Positions 25,460 through 35,800 of a stretch of DNA of 64,000 nucleotides are shown here, piece by piece. How positions within the stretch are numbered: the first letter of the stretch is position 1; each line of letters starts with the position of its first letter. The DNA is from Candidatus Methanomassiliicoccus intestinalis Issoire-Mx1 (GTDB lineage Archaea > Thermoplasmatota > Thermoplasmata > Methanomassiliicoccales > Methanomassiliicoccaceae): assembly GCF_000404225.1 (NCBI RefSeq), contig NC_021353.1:1364001-1428000 (forward strand), given 5' to 3'. Below the pieces are notes generated by a model, which was given only the letters and a program-made list of their open reading frames with translations, did no database searches and was not told the origin of the DNA. A program made the position numbers and the translations under genes.

Positions 25460-26290
25460 ATGGAAGGAGACATTAACGTAGTTACTGCAAAACCAGAAGA
25501 CGTCAAATTAATGAAAAAACTCTCAAAAATAAAGCATACAATTATTGTGATGTCTGGAAAAGGTGGTGTGGGAAAGAGTACTGTAAGTGTAAACATCGCC
25601 GTTGGATTGGCTCTCAGAGGCTACGAAGTCGGTATTCTGGATGCTGATATTCATGGACCCAATGTTCCTAAAATGCTGAAACTTGAAGATATGCGGTTGG
25701 AAGCGGATGAAAATGGCATATATCCAGCAGAAGTTCCACCACGCATTAAAGTAATGTCCATGGCATTCTTGTCTCAGGACAAGGATACACCAATCGTCTG
25801 GCGCGGTCCTATGAAAATGGGAGCTCTCCGTCAATTTATAGAAGATGTTTATTGGGGAGAATTGGATTACCTTGTTGTAGACTTACCGCCAGGAACCGGT
25901 GATGAACCTCTTACAATTGCCCAGCTGATATCAAATGCAGACGGCAGTGTGATTGTGACCACCCCTCAGGATGTTGCATTATTAGATTCCAGAAAGAGTG
26001 TTTCATTTTCCAATGCACTTGAACTTCCCGTACTAGGCATAGTGGAAAATATGGCAGGATTCGTATGCCCACACTGTAAAGAAACTGTGAATTTGTTTAA
26101 GATTGGCGGCGGTGAAAAAGCTGCTAATGAACTAGGCGTTCCATTCCTGGGGAGAGTCCCAATAGATCCAAATGTAGTCGATGCAGGAGATAACGGAATG
26201 CCGTTGATTGCTGATAATGGATCTTCCCCTGCAGCTGAAGCATTTGAAGGCATAATAGACAAAATACTGGAAAAAACTGAGAAACACTAA
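25460..26290 (+). CDS. Mrp/NBP35-type P-loop ATPase, Fe-S cluster carrier
   Basis: 276 residues. The deviant Walker A MSGKGGVGKSTV is near residues 31-42, with DADIHGPNVPKM near 61-72, DLPPGTGDEP near 142-151, and the cluster-binding CPHC near 202-205. It assembles and transfers 4Fe-4S clusters. The start at 25460 has GGTGATTC about 6 nt before it. It is followed by a small winged-helix regulator 87 bases downstream. The many Fe-S proteins of anaerobic archaea are its expected clients. Confidence 0.95.
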   Translation: MEGDINVVTAKPEDVKLMKKLSKIKHTIIVMSGKGGVGKSTVSVNIAVGLALRGYEVGILDADIHGPNVPKMLKLEDMRLEADENGIYPAEVPPRIKVMSMAFLSQDKDTPIVWRGPMKMGALRQFIEDVYWGELDYLVVDLPPGTGDEPLTIAQLISNADGSVIVTTPQDVALLDSRKSVSFSNALELPVLGIVENMAGFVCPHCKETVNLFKIGGGEKAANELGVPFLGRVPIDPNVVDAGDNGMPLIADNGSSPAAEAFEGIIDKILEKTEKH

Positions 26291-26377
26291 GACTAATGCG
26301 TGCACGTCATTTCTGATAATCAGAAAGATTTCTCTAAATAGGGAATCTTAGCCTCGAAGCCTGAGGTGAAATGGCGT

Positions 26378-26725
26378 ATGCACGCACTAGAAACATCTAA
26401 GCTTCTAACGGAAGAGTATTCAGCAAAGATTCTTTTAGCACTCATGGGAAGACCAAAGAGTGCTCTGGAGTTATCAGATAAATTAGACATACCGATAGCT
26501 GCATGCTATAGAAAAATCAATCTTTTAGAATCCGCTGGGCTGATCTGCTGTGAAGAAAGAAAACTTACAAGAGCAGGTAAGAGAGTGAATATGTACAAAG
26601 CGAGGGTAAAATCCGCTTCTATCGCAATGGAAAGAAACGGTATACGCGCCAGAATTGAAATGATTGATGGAACGTTTATAGACAGCGATTACTGCATAGA
26701 TATGGACATCTTCGCTGAAAGTTGA
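26378..26725 (+). CDS. winged-helix transcriptional regulator (ArsR-like)
   Basis: About 115 residues. Residues 1-75 form a winged helix: LLALMGRPKSALELSDKLDIPIAACYRKINLLESAGLI. The C-terminal 40 residues (IRARIEMIDGTFIDSD) form a short extra strand region. ATG 26378 is preferred because GAGGTGA lies 8 nt before it; the GTG at 26366 is inside that Shine-Dalgarno. No metal-binding Cys pair typical of ArsR/SmtB is obvious. The target is unknown. Its 3' end overlaps the convergent epimerase gene by 37 bases. Confidence 0.85.
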   Translation: MHALETSKLLTEEYSAKILLALMGRPKSALELSDKLDIPIAACYRKINLLESAGLICCEERKLTRAGKRVNMYKARVKSASIAMERNGIRARIEMIDGTFIDSDYCIDMDIFAES

Positions 26726-27624
26726 TTTTGTGACGTGAACAATTCTTTCAATCCTTCCTCAATAGTAACGGATGTGTGAAAATCCAGCAGTTCTTCTGCC
26801 AATCGCACATCCGCTACTGAGTGTTTAATATCTGCAGTCCTAGGCTGCGAATGAACTATATCAATATTTTTTGAAGAGACGGAAATCATCTTTTCAGCAA
26901 GTTCGTTTATGCTGATTGCTTTGCCTGATCCGCAATTGAAAGTAACTCCGCTTACATCCGACTCCATCGCCAGATGAATAAATTTAGAAACATCTGCAGC
27001 GTGAAGAAAATCTCGAGTCTGCATACCGTCTCCATCTATTGTGATGGGGCTATTGTTTTTAACACACTCTGAAAATTTTGTTATTACTCCAGAATATGGA
27101 CTGTCCGCATCGGCTCTGGATGAATAAAAATTGAAAGGCCTGATAATGATGGTTTTTAATCCATATGTATTCTCAAACATTCTTACATATCCTTCCGCAG
27201 CGAGCTTGCTTGCACCATACACAGACAACGGATTAACCGGATGCATCTCAGATATTGGAAGACTTACTGGATTTCCATAAACTGCTGCACTAGAGATAAA
27301 TATGAATTTTTTAACGCCTGAATCCACAGCGGCTTTGAGAGCTGACACGGTACCTAGAACATTGATATCGGCGTCAAAAACTGGATCCATTAATGATTTT
27401 TGAACAGAAACTTGTGCGGCTGTGTGAATAATTACATCTGCCCCGTTCGCTGATTTAGCTAATTTTTCTGTATCGCGGATATCGATAATCTCCACTTTGT
27501 CCTTTGCACTTGCATTCCCTGGCGGTACAATATCTACACCCCATGCATCATGATTTCTAACATCTGCTTCTTCAAACAGATAAGAACTAAGCTGCCCAGA
27601 TGCACCAGTTATCAAAATATTCAT
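26689..27624 (-). CDS. NAD-dependent sugar epimerase/dehydratase (extended SDR, GalE-like)
   Basis: 311 residues of the extended short-chain dehydrogenase family. The NAD-binding loop is TGASGQLSSYL near residues 5-15. The catalytic Ser is in ISSAAVYG near 110-117, and the YxxxK pair is YGASKLAAE near 135-143. The substrate-binding part contains PFNFYSSR and QTRDFLHAADV. It likely acts on a UDP- or dTDP-sugar for surface glycans, in keeping with the flippase nearby, but the exact reaction is unknown. Confidence 0.92.
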   Translation of the reverse strand: MNILITGASGQLSSYLFEEADVRNHDAWGVDIVPPGNASAKDKVEIIDIRDTEKLAKSANGADVIIHTAAQVSVQKSLMDPVFDADINVLGTVSALKAAVDSGVKKFIFISSAAVYGNPVSLPISEMHPVNPLSVYGASKLAAEGYVRMFENTYGLKTIIIRPFNFYSSRADADSPYSGVITKFSECVKNNSPITIDGDGMQTRDFLHAADVSKFIHLAMESDVSGVTFNCGSGKAISINELAEKMISVSSKNIDIVHSQPRTADIKHSVADVRLAEELLDFHTSVTIEEGLKELFTSQNQLSAKMSISMQ

Positions 27625-27777
27625 AGCACTATGTTTCTAGCAATAAATAAAAAAAAGTTACTACGAGCAGATGCTCAGACAGACTTAAATTTTGTAAGTC
27701 CCTATAAATGATAAAACTGCAGGTAGACTGCTAAAATTTAGATATTAACAAAGCATTGGCCACCCAGAAGGTGTGTT

Positions 27778-27975
27778 ATGATAGAGATTGGATTGACTGA
27801 AATAATAGTTGCAGTTGCAATTGTGATTGTAGTAGCTGCTCTGATTAAATCAGTTTATTCTCTGATACCTCCATCAATAGCTGCTGTACTTGTCTGGTTC
27901 GTTACTGAAAACATTACATACACTGTAATCTCATTTATAGTCATATTAGTGTTAACCATTCTATTCAAACACTGA
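27778..27975 (+). CDS. small membrane protein, two helices
   Basis: 65 residues, nearly all hydrophobic: helices at about 5-29 and 31-62 with an EN turn between them. ATG 27778 has GGTGTG about 4 nt upstream. No family is recognised. It precedes the flippase gene by 64 bases, in the same direction, but a TATA-like TTTAAATA lies between them, so they are probably separate transcripts. The 150-base region upstream contains small inverted repeats (GAGCA/TGCTC and GACTTA/TAAGTC) near 27665-27700. Confidence 0.65.
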   Translation: MIEIGLTEIIVAVAIVIVVAALIKSVYSLIPPSIAAVLVWFVTENITYTVISFIVILVLTILFKH

Positions 27976-28048
27976 TCGAATCTTTTTCATCATTCTGCGC
28001 AATTTAAATACTTGACACTCCAAAGTCTTACAAAACGGATTGGGGATC

Positions 28049-29503
28049 ATGGGCTTAGCGAGGAATGTGGCAAAGAATACTATAGCGATGGGTTCTGTAC
28101 AACTCGCTAGTCAGTTATCTACATTCATACTATCCGTGTTCCTGCAGTTATACTTGGGAAACAGCTATGGAATATATTCTTACGCGTTTTCATTAGCGTC
28201 TCTCATTTTTATAATCTCAGATTTTGGACTTAACTTTCAAACAGTTATTGACGTAGCTCCTAATCGAGAGATTGCCCCTCAGTATTTAACAAATACAATT
28301 TTTCTAAGAATTATTCTCGGCACAATAGGAATGGGTGTGACGTTCGTAGTCATTGCAGTATCCAATCTGGGATATGAAACAAATCTGGCAATTTTAATAA
28401 TCGCATTGAGTACTGCATTCAATTGGATTTCTCAATCATTTACAGCAATGTTGTCTGCATTTGAACAAATGCATTACATAATGTATACCACACTGGTAGA
28501 ACGCTGTTTTACTACCTCGGTAGCAATTGCAGCACTATTCCTCGGCTACAGATTGGAGTTTGTAATTATCATCGTATTGCTCGGATCCATTCTAAATGTA
28601 TTTCTCAGCTGGGCTGTAACTTCAAAATACATTGTAAAAGCAAATAAAAAACCAGATGTCAAACAGTCAATGAGACAATTAAAAACAGCACTCCCATACG
28701 CAGCCGCGGGAGTTTTGAACACGTCCATGTATTCATTGAATGCAGTGATAATATGGAATGTGGTTTTATGGACTGGGGGCGGATCAGTATATGCAGCTCA
28801 TGACACCGCCCTGTATAATTTGTCATTCAACGTCATTGTAGCGTTGATCACAATTCCTACAGTTCTGATGACCGCGCTTATGCCGGCGATATCCAGGTTG
28901 TATCGTACTTCTTCAGATCTGACAAGACTTACACAGCAGAAGGTAATGAAATACATGTTTGCGCTAGGTATTCCTCTTTCTGTTGGAGGGGTAATTTTAG
29001 CAAAGGATATAATCTCTTTAATATACTCTCCAGAATTCATAGACTCATATCAGGTCTTTGAAGTTTTAGCGCCTGTGATAGCAATCAGCTATTTTGGAAC
29101 GGGCCTGGGCGGAGTTTTGGCATCTGCGGGACTGGTGCACTACAATACTCTATCGGCAGCTATTGGAGCGGGTGTAAATGCCATCCTATGCTGCGCACTA
29201 GTTCCATTTTTTGGTGCGATCGGTGCAGCGGCGGCATTCACAATATCATATGTGGCGATAGTTGTGTCTGGAGAGAGGTTTATGGCAAAGAAAATATTTT
29301 CAGTAGATGTTAGAGACATACTCGTAAAACCAATAATCTCCGCTATGATCATGGGTATAGTGCTTTTGATACTGCCGCACATGTCTCTGATTATATCGCT
29401 GCTTGTAGGAGTCATTTCCTACTTTGGAGTATTTCTGATATTAGGCGGATTAAACAAAGAAGACCGCGAAATTCTTAAGAGAGTTATGAAAAAAGGAGTC
29501 TAA
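28049..29503 (+). CDS. Wzx-type polysaccharide flippase (MOP superfamily)
   Basis: About 484 residues with 12-14 membrane helices. The N-terminus ARNVAKNTIAMGSVQLASQL is typical of oligosaccharide-lipid flippases. It would move lipid-linked oligosaccharides across the membrane for surface glycan or S-layer glycosylation. ATG 28049 is preferred: the TTG at 28040 lies in the GGGGATC ribosome-binding region, and a TATA-like AATTTAAATA is at 28001-28010. It matches the sugar epimerase upstream and the glycosyltransferases at 7-10 kb in theme. Confidence 0.92.
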   Translation: MGLARNVAKNTIAMGSVQLASQLSTFILSVFLQLYLGNSYGIYSYAFSLASLIFIISDFGLNFQTVIDVAPNREIAPQYLTNTIFLRIILGTIGMGVTFVVIAVSNLGYETNLAILIIALSTAFNWISQSFTAMLSAFEQMHYIMYTTLVERCFTTSVAIAALFLGYRLEFVIIIVLLGSILNVFLSWAVTSKYIVKANKKPDVKQSMRQLKTALPYAAAGVLNTSMYSLNAVIIWNVVLWTGGGSVYAAHDTALYNLSFNVIVALITIPTVLMTALMPAISRLYRTSSDLTRLTQQKVMKYMFALGIPLSVGGVILAKDIISLIYSPEFIDSYQVFEVLAPVIAISYFGTGLGGVLASAGLVHYNTLSAAIGAGVNAILCCALVPFFGAIGAAAAFTISYVAIVVSGERFMAKKIFSVDVRDILVKPIISAMIMGIVLLILPHMSLIISLLVGVISYFGVFLILGGLNKEDREILKRVMKKGV

Positions 29504-29545
29504 GCTTTAATTACCATGCATTACAAGTTATAACTAGGTAAGAAT

Positions 29546-29863
29546 ATGTTTAAGTCTGAAACTCTCGTAGAAACAAGACCTCTCGAGATTGGTGAGACAG
29601 ACAGTAAAGATGTCGTATCATCGGATGGGAAGATTCTTGGGAAAATGACTGGGGTGTGGATAAACACATCAAATTGGAATGTAGAACACCTCATCGTTGA
29701 GATGGATAAGAATACCGCAGAGATGTTAGATTTGAAAAAGAAGATGCTGAGAAGCACTAAAACTGCTCTTCCTGTGAGGTATGTCGGCGTAATTTCCGAT
29801 GTGGTGAAGCTTAATTCAACAATTGAAGAGCTTAGCGGTGCTTTAACAGAGTCTAAAGTGTAA
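29546..29863 (+). CDS. PRC-barrel domain protein
   Basis: 105-residue single PRC barrel: SKDVVSSDGKILGKMTGVWINTS near residues 20-42, then LIVEMDKN and a VRYVGVISDVVKL strand pair near 77-89. Small archaeal PRC-barrel proteins have no settled role. It is convergent with the ZIP transporter gene, with four bases between stops. Confidence 0.88.
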   Translation: MFKSETLVETRPLEIGETDSKDVVSSDGKILGKMTGVWINTSNWNVEHLIVEMDKNTAEMLDLKKKMLRSTKTALPVRYVGVISDVVKLNSTIEELSGALTESKV

Positions 29864-29867
29864 TCAA

Positions 29868-30671
29868 TCAATGTGTATGAGCTCCTCCTGTAAGCATATT
29901 CAAAATGAGTATCAGAAGTATGCCAATAACTACCAATGCATAGGCTTTGTAATTATTGCGTTTCTCATGGAATGCTTCAGGAAGCAGATCATACATACCT
30001 ACGAAAGTAAATGTTCCGCCGGCCAGAGCCATCAAAACCCCAATCGGAGCTGAGTCAATTAAATCAACAGCGAAGAATGAGATTATTGCGGCGATTGGTG
30101 TAATCAGCGTAAAAAGTCCAATATTGATCAAACCTTGTTTTCTGGGAACATCTGCCAGACAAAAAGTGGTTGATAACGAGAATAAGTCTATTGCCTTATG
30201 AGCTAAGATTGCAAGTAAAACCACGGTTCCCAATTCAGAATTTGATTCAGAGGCGACTATGGCTGCTCCAAGGGCTAAGCCGTCTACTGCTGAGTGAATG
30301 CCTAGACCAGTGAAAGCAGCTAGCGATGTAAGTTTATGTTTATGCTCATTCGTATGGTTGCGACACTTTTTTTCATGACGCTCTTTGATTATGATTTCAA
30401 TCATTAATAGGAGTATAAATCCAATCATTACCCACATCAGAGCATGAGATACGGCATCGTGTACGTCTCCGCCTTCTTCGATGAGTGTGTTGATTGCTTC
30501 TGGAATCAAAATCAAAAAACTTGCACCGATAAACACACCAGCACTTATGGCAACAAAGTAATGAAGATTTGAAGAGCCCCACCTACGCATATACGGAAGA
30601 GCCCCGCCAATTAAAGAGACTACGATTATTGCCAGTAAATAAAGTACTAGCTCCACCAAGGTATCACTCAT
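29868..30671 (-). CDS. ZIP-family metal cation transporter
   Basis: 267 residues with about eight membrane helices and a His-rich cytoplasmic loop (KERHEKKCRNHTNEHKHK near 113-130) between the third and fourth. The metal-binding helix motifs HSAVDGLALGAA near 141-152 and AHKAIDLFSLS near 173-183 carry the His/Asp residues of ZIP proteins; canonical HNxxDG and HExPEG are varied here (HSAVDG, HKAIDL). It probably imports zinc, iron or manganese. It may be regulated from the long inverted repeat 120 bases upstream. Confidence 0.92.
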   Translation of the reverse strand: MSDTLVELVLYLLAIIVVSLIGGALPYMRRWGSSNLHYFVAISAGVFIGASFLILIPEAINTLIEEGGDVHDAVSHALMWVMIGFILLLMIEIIIKERHEKKCRNHTNEHKHKLTSLAAFTGLGIHSAVDGLALGAAIVASESNSELGTVVLLAILAHKAIDLFSLSTTFCLADVPRKQGLINIGLFTLITPIAAIISFFAVDLIDSAPIGVLMALAGGTFTFVGMYDLLPEAFHEKRNNYKAYALVVIGILLILILNMLTGGAHTH

Positions 30672-31092
30672 CGTTATCCTAAATTGAGAAATACAGATTA
30701 CTTATTAAAAACTTTTGTATTTTTTAATAAATACTTAAGGAATGTCTTTACACGGCGTAATTTAAACTTTAGACAGCAGGATGACAACAAAAATGACTAG
30801 CATAATAAAAGCGCATATGCCATATTATACTCCTTAATGAAGTGCATGCTCTGCTTTTATTATGCTTGGTCATGTAATTACATATTTTTCGATAGCGTTT
30901 GGATGGTTTATGCAGATGGGGATTATTGTTACCTTTTGATAGGATTGTTAATCAAACTAATGATTGATTGTGCAATTATGTGTGAGTAATTCAAGTATCA
31001 GTGGTTTATCTTGTTATTGTATACACCATTCATATGTATCTGCTGTAATGATTGCTCATTCAAGTATGATCGATCATCTAATCTAATCTAAT
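30672..31092. other. intergenic region with a long bulged inverted repeat
   Basis: About 420 bases without a credible gene. It contains the ZIP promoter (TTTTTTAATAAATACTTAAG near 30719-30738), the inverted repeat at 30793-30873, and a short CTAAT tandem repeat (four copies) ending at the stop of the next gene near 31080-31099. Confidence 0.5.
30793..30873. repeat. long imperfect inverted repeat / RNA hairpin
   Basis: AGCATAATAAAAGC at 30799-30812 is repeated exactly in inverse orientation at 30853-30866. The stem is extended inward by GCAT/ATGC (30813-30816, 30846-30849) across a TCT bulge, and outward by ATGAC/GTCAT (30793-30797, 30869-30873). The terminal loop is 29 nt. It lies 120 bases upstream of the ZIP start. 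Confidence 0.6.
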
Positions 31093-31467
31093 CTAATCTC
31101 TTCCCCATGCATCTGAAGGAAGTGCTTCATAGATCTTTAAGAGCTCTTCCTCTTCGGAGCTGCCTGAGTCCATTTGCGCCAGTCTGGATACTTGATCAGT
31201 TTTCAGCATCCAATAATGAATCCTCCACATTTTTCCTTTCTTCAGATGGACTTCTTCTTCCATAGTTGTCAGAAGTCCTTCTTCTTCCAGCATGTAGAAG
31301 ATATCCCGATCTTCAGACGCTAAGCGATTGTCGATAACCGCTCCTGCATATCCAAAAAAGCCAGCTACATATTCAGCTAGCTTTTGTATGTCATCACATT
31401 CCATGCCCTTTTTTCCAAGAGTGTTCTTTAGAGCTAACTCTATTTCTAATACGGACACGACCGTCAT
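31093..31467 (-). CDS. small archaeal protein, DUF6015-like
   Basis: 124 residues, acidic, soluble. The N-terminal part (LEIELALKNTLGKKGMECDDIQKLAEYVAGFFGYAG) looks helical, and the middle (FYMLEEEGLLTTMEEEVHLKKGKMWRIHYWML) resembles the wing of a winged helix. It reminds me of the DUF6015 family of Thermoplasmata, but this is from memory and uncertain. It ends in TAG, with a second in-frame TAG and a TGA shortly after, within a CTAAT-type tandem repeat. Confidence 0.75.
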   Translation of the reverse strand: MTVVSVLEIELALKNTLGKKGMECDDIQKLAEYVAGFFGYAGAVIDNRLASEDRDIFYMLEEEGLLTTMEEEVHLKKGKMWRIHYWMLKTDQVSRLAQMDSGSSEEEELLKIYEALPSDAWGRD

Positions 31468-31667
31468 GATTTATCTATCTCGAATTAAGGAGTAGATATA
31501 TTTTGTCATAAAGGTATATTCTCATAAAATAATCATAAAAACTACTGGCTATCATAATTAAATCGTGATTTTATTTTTCCATCTCTAAAATTTAAATAGA
31601 GATTACAATACACGAAGATTGCTACAAAATTTAATTATAATTATTTCCTTTATCAAATTCGATTGAT

Positions 31668-32150
31668 ATGATCATAACATGCGATAGACAAGTATATTTG
31701 TTTGAAGAGGAAAAAGCATATAACACTAATCACTTGATAAGAAATGAACTTAAAAATGGAAGAAGAATTTTATACATATCCAAAATGCCAATCGGAGTTC
31801 TTAAAGAACAGTTTGATAAAGACAATAATCTGATAGATCTAAGATCGTTATCTCCCAGACCTGAATCAAATTGCATTTCCCCGATGAATGTTGATGCGTT
31901 GATGCATACTATTCAAAAATTTATTGAAGATGGATCAGATGGAATAATCGTTATCAACGGAATTGAAATAATGGAAAAATGGATGAGTTTTAGTAAGATT
32001 AAATCAACAATAGAATATGTAAAGAAGCTTGCATTGGAGAATGGCTATTCTGTCATAATTACTCAAAATCCACTTGTAATAAATTCTCATAGATTATTGA
32101 TGTTAGAAGATATAGCAGATGAAGTAATATCCAAAAAATCTAAAGATTAA
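31668..32150 (+). CDS. DUF835 domain protein
   Basis: 160 residues with the pattern of archaeal DUF835: an opening strand VYLFEEEKAYNTNHLIRNEL, RRILYISKMP near residues 32-41, SPMNVDALMHTIQKFIEDGSDGIIVINGIEIM near 70-101, and VIITQNPLV near 133-141. DUF835 proteins resemble degenerate KaiC/RecA-like ATPase folds without a Walker A and often occur with sensor domains. Here the domain is alone. The upstream region is very AT-rich, with TATA-like ATTTAAATA near 31589-31597. Confidence 0.8.
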   Translation: MIITCDRQVYLFEEEKAYNTNHLIRNELKNGRRILYISKMPIGVLKEQFDKDNNLIDLRSLSPRPESNCISPMNVDALMHTIQKFIEDGSDGIIVINGIEIMEKWMSFSKIKSTIEYVKKLALENGYSVIITQNPLVINSHRLLMLEDIADEVISKKSKD

Positions 32151-32177
32151 TGGCCTCATTTCTTAAGTACTATTTAA

Positions 32178-32234
32178 TACCAAATTGGTACCTTATTTGT
32201 ACCTATAGAGTAGATACGAGATAACCTAATTAGG
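32178..32234. repeat. cluster of small palindromes between convergent genes
   Basis: TACCAAATTGGTA (13 bp, perfect) at 32178-32190 overlaps GGTAC-7 nt-GTACC ending at 32203, and CCTAATTAGG (perfect) lies at 32225-32234. The cluster fills the gap between the DUF835 and mntP stops. It could be a bidirectional terminator or a protein site. Confidence 0.35.
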
Positions 32235-32247
32235 AACTAAATAGACC

Positions 32248-32802
32248 TCAAATAGTCCCAAGACCTTCGAGAAGCACCTTTAAACCAATCAGGATAAGGA
32301 TGATACCTCCAAATATTTCGGCCCCTGATTGAAATTTCATTCCAAAGAAACTACCAGATTTTACCCCAATAAATGAGATTATGAATGTAACTAGTCCGAT
32401 TATGACTACTGCTGGAAATAATGCAACATTTGTGAGTGAGAAACTTATTCCTACTGCTAATGAGTCAATGCTGGTAGCAACTGAAAGAACTAATAAATTT
32501 TTGAAATCTAAACCCTTTGTGGTATCTTTTTCACCCCTGGAATCCTTTATCATTTTAAGTCCCAGGATAATTAGCAAAGCAGCTGCAATCAGATAGCTAA
32601 ATGATTCAACTAAACCATGAAAACCCTCACCAACATAGTACCCGATTATGGGCATGATTGCTTGAAATCCACCAAAAAATAATCCGACTACTGCTGCATC
32701 TTTTATCGTAGCCTTTCCAATGGAGATTCCTTTGCAGATAGCGATGGCAAAGGCATCCATGGACAATCCTATTGCAATGAAGATAAGCTCAATCAGATTC
32801 AT
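32248..32802 (-). CDS. mntP: manganese efflux pump MntP
   Basis: 184 residues with six membrane helices in two repeats, each with the acidic motif of the family: IGLSMDAFAIAICKG near residues 11-25 and VATSIDSLAVGISFS near 109-123. It exports Mn(II). It starts 39 bases after polC on the same strand; a TATA-like TTTAATTAAT about 29 nt before its ATG suggests an independent leaderless transcript. No manganese riboswitch is seen. Confidence 0.95.
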   Translation of the reverse strand: MNLIELIFIAIGLSMDAFAIAICKGISIGKATIKDAAVVGLFFGGFQAIMPIIGYYVGEGFHGLVESFSYLIAAALLIILGLKMIKDSRGEKDTTKGLDFKNLLVLSVATSIDSLAVGISFSLTNVALFPAVVIIGLVTFIISFIGVKSGSFFGMKFQSGAEIFGGIILILIGLKVLLEGLGTI

Positions 32803-32840
32803 AGTATCGCGGATCTCGTCTAAATCGATTAATTAAACAA

Positions 32841-35800
32841 TTACATAAAGTCCGTGAGCTTACACTTCTTAATTTTATCTGATTGAAATAGTGAATTCAT
32901 GGATTCTTCTACAATTGCAATACGTTGCTGAGTATATGCATCAAGATCGAATTTTTCACTGATTTCCTTGGCAATCTCAAGATACTTTTTAACACTCTTT
33001 TCATGAACAGTCAGTGTTAGGGTGTTTCCGCAATAACAGCGCCCTATTAACGGTACTCTCCGATATTTGGTATTGCATTTAGTACATCTCAGAGTCTGTG
33101 AAGAAAAACTCTTGAGATTTCCAATCATATCTGGTAAAAAGTGTTTTGTGATTACCCGATATGCCACATCCTGAGAGTCTACAGCTCTTACCTTGCGAGC
33201 TATCTCAAGCTGAGCGTTCATTTTATCAATCATTGTTTCTAATGTTTTATATGCGGATTCGGCAGGCCCGGCAGAAATGTTGGAAGTGTCATGCGTAAAT
33301 CCAAAACCCTCATACTGCAAAGAAGATCCTATTCTGGTAGCTACAGTATCCATTATTTTTTCAATATCTTTAGGATGCTTGTACTCAAGTGTTGCGTTAT
33401 AGAATTCAAGCGGATATTCCCATAATACATCGATATTATGAGCTTCTTTATCGATCTCATTTGGATCTAGTCTTGTAGTAAGAACGAGTGGTGCATCCAT
33501 CAGACCACCTCGTCTATCAGGGAGGAATGATCGTGAGAAATTGATAAGACCGTCAAGAAGCAGGATTACTGAATCTTCATCGCCGTCTGCATTACGTCTT
33601 TTTGAAGCATGAAAGAATGGATGCCCGTAGCCCACATTTGATTTCGTGTAACCAATAAGCCTGCAGAGAATTCCACCAGAAGTATGAGGGGCGAGTCCTA
33701 TTGTCAACTGCCCAATGAGATCCTCTTTCGTCTTTGCATTATAGAATCGTTCCATTCCATATTGCTTTTCCAGCAGATCGTCAATAAATTTTGAAACTTT
33801 AACGAGATAATCTCCGCATCCAACTGACGGGATGATATCCTGAACTCTGAGTTCACAAACCTGATCTCCGCTGACCAATTCATTTCCAAATGTATCAGTC
33901 ACGTACCCAATTTCTCTGGCCTTTTCTACACTTAAACCAATTTCATTGGGCCTGAAATGAGTGACTGGAACATCAGTCATATCATATCTGATCGTTCCGT
34001 CTTTGAAAACAAAGAGACCATTTGATGCCCTTAATACCCCTTTTTCTAACGCTTCGGGAGTTTTGTTTTTAGACATCATCCCCTGCACTCCTTTAATTTC
34101 TGGTGCTGGATAGATACCTAATTTACTCAACGCATCTGAAAGTATCTTTGAAAGTTCTACCTTTTGAGTCGTAGGTTCGCTTATTGGTATAGTATGACCA
34201 CCGCAATCAGGGCAACCGCAAAAGTATCCGGTTTTTCCACAATTAGTGCACTGCCTGACACCTATGTCCACTTCTATAACCCTGCTCCTGACAGCTACTG
34301 AAACAAGACGCTGCATTCCACCATTTTGACCAAGTGGGAAAAGAGCATGCGGCGGAGGTTTCATTTCTCTCTCTTTGGCTTTCTCAGGCCTTCCCATCCT
34401 GGCACCTATCCGAGTTACAGCCCGGGCCCGAACCTCTATTCCAAGGACGTTTGAAACTGAGCGAAGAGTAGCTGAAGAAAATGCTTTTTCCTCATCTTCA
34501 CCAATATCAATTAAGGGAACCTTTTCAATAATTTTCCCACCATCAACTCCAAGTCCTAAACCTTCAAGCAGAGGAATGGAGTAAAAATCAATGACGATTT
34601 TGCCGTCCTGTATAGTGTGTAATGCACCTAATGTCTCAAGCGTTCTTTTAGGAAAATCATCTCTTGGAAGTATCAGCTTACCTTCAGCAAAATTCCCATG
34701 TTTAATTATTTCAGATCTGAGTACATTTAGCCCATCTACTGTTTCATCATACCAAAAAAGATTGAATTTTGGATGCAACGGAACCCCATATGTTTTTGAA
34801 ATTTCTTTCGCGCGTTCATAAGTGGGATCTTTCCAGTCATCTGGAAGTTTTTCACATTTGGACTCCAATTCTACTTTGTACCACTCCAAGGAATAGGCAC
34901 CCGGAGCCAGTACGTGATTATTTTCCATGAATTCCCCATACGGCAGGAGTACTTCTCCAAGATCGACTATTTCCTCAATGTCTTTTCTGATTGCTCTGAC
35001 TTCTTCTGCTTCCTTGGGTTGTATAAGATCTCCATTCTTCATGAGTAAAATGGGACCTTCTATCTGATCGCAGGGAGTTACAGCTCCAGCTTTACCAGGT
35101 CTTTCAATTTTGATCTGGGTTCCTATTGCCAAGAAATCATCAAGAACGAACATGGTTCCAGGATGAATTGCTAACGCCGCTAAACCAGTGGTCCTGCCTC
35201 GGCCGTACCTTAACCGCAGTCCGCCTGCTTTTGACGGGTGGCCAATAACTGGCCTTCCGGCAACCATGTCCTTCAGAAATTTCGAGTCGGGAACGATACC
35301 TTTGGTTTCTTTTCCACCCGATACCTCTGCTTCATGATGCTGTTTCCATTTTAGATATTCATCAATGAATTCCCATCCATCAATTCCTAATTTTTTAACG
35401 TGTTTCTGGATTTTAGGGGCTTTGAGACACATTCCTTCAGCAATAACCAGGCATGCTCCGCCTCTGACTTGGTTTGTTTCAATGCGAGGAAGATCTCTAA
35501 ATCCTGAGATTTCCATTTTCTCCGTGCCTTCACCATCAACACATACGGGGCAGGAACTTGTAATAATCTCGATCTCTTCATTGCCTGGGCAGTACTGAAG
35601 ATGCTGACACTGCCTGTAAAGCGGGATTTCTTCTTTAAAGCGCTGAACTTCAGAGTCAGTGGGTATATATTTTCCAAGACCCAGCTCTCTTCTAACGACA
35701 TCTCCGATGAGAACACTTAATGCCTGACCAGTTCCGCCTGCAGCACGTATAGGCCCAGCAAATGATAATGAAAGATACTCACTGCCATCACTATTTTTAC

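Noticed and set aside
31080..31100. CTAAT tandem repeat as a CRISPR or satellite
   Set aside because: Only four copies of a five-base unit, with no spacers; a simple slippage repeat at a gene end.
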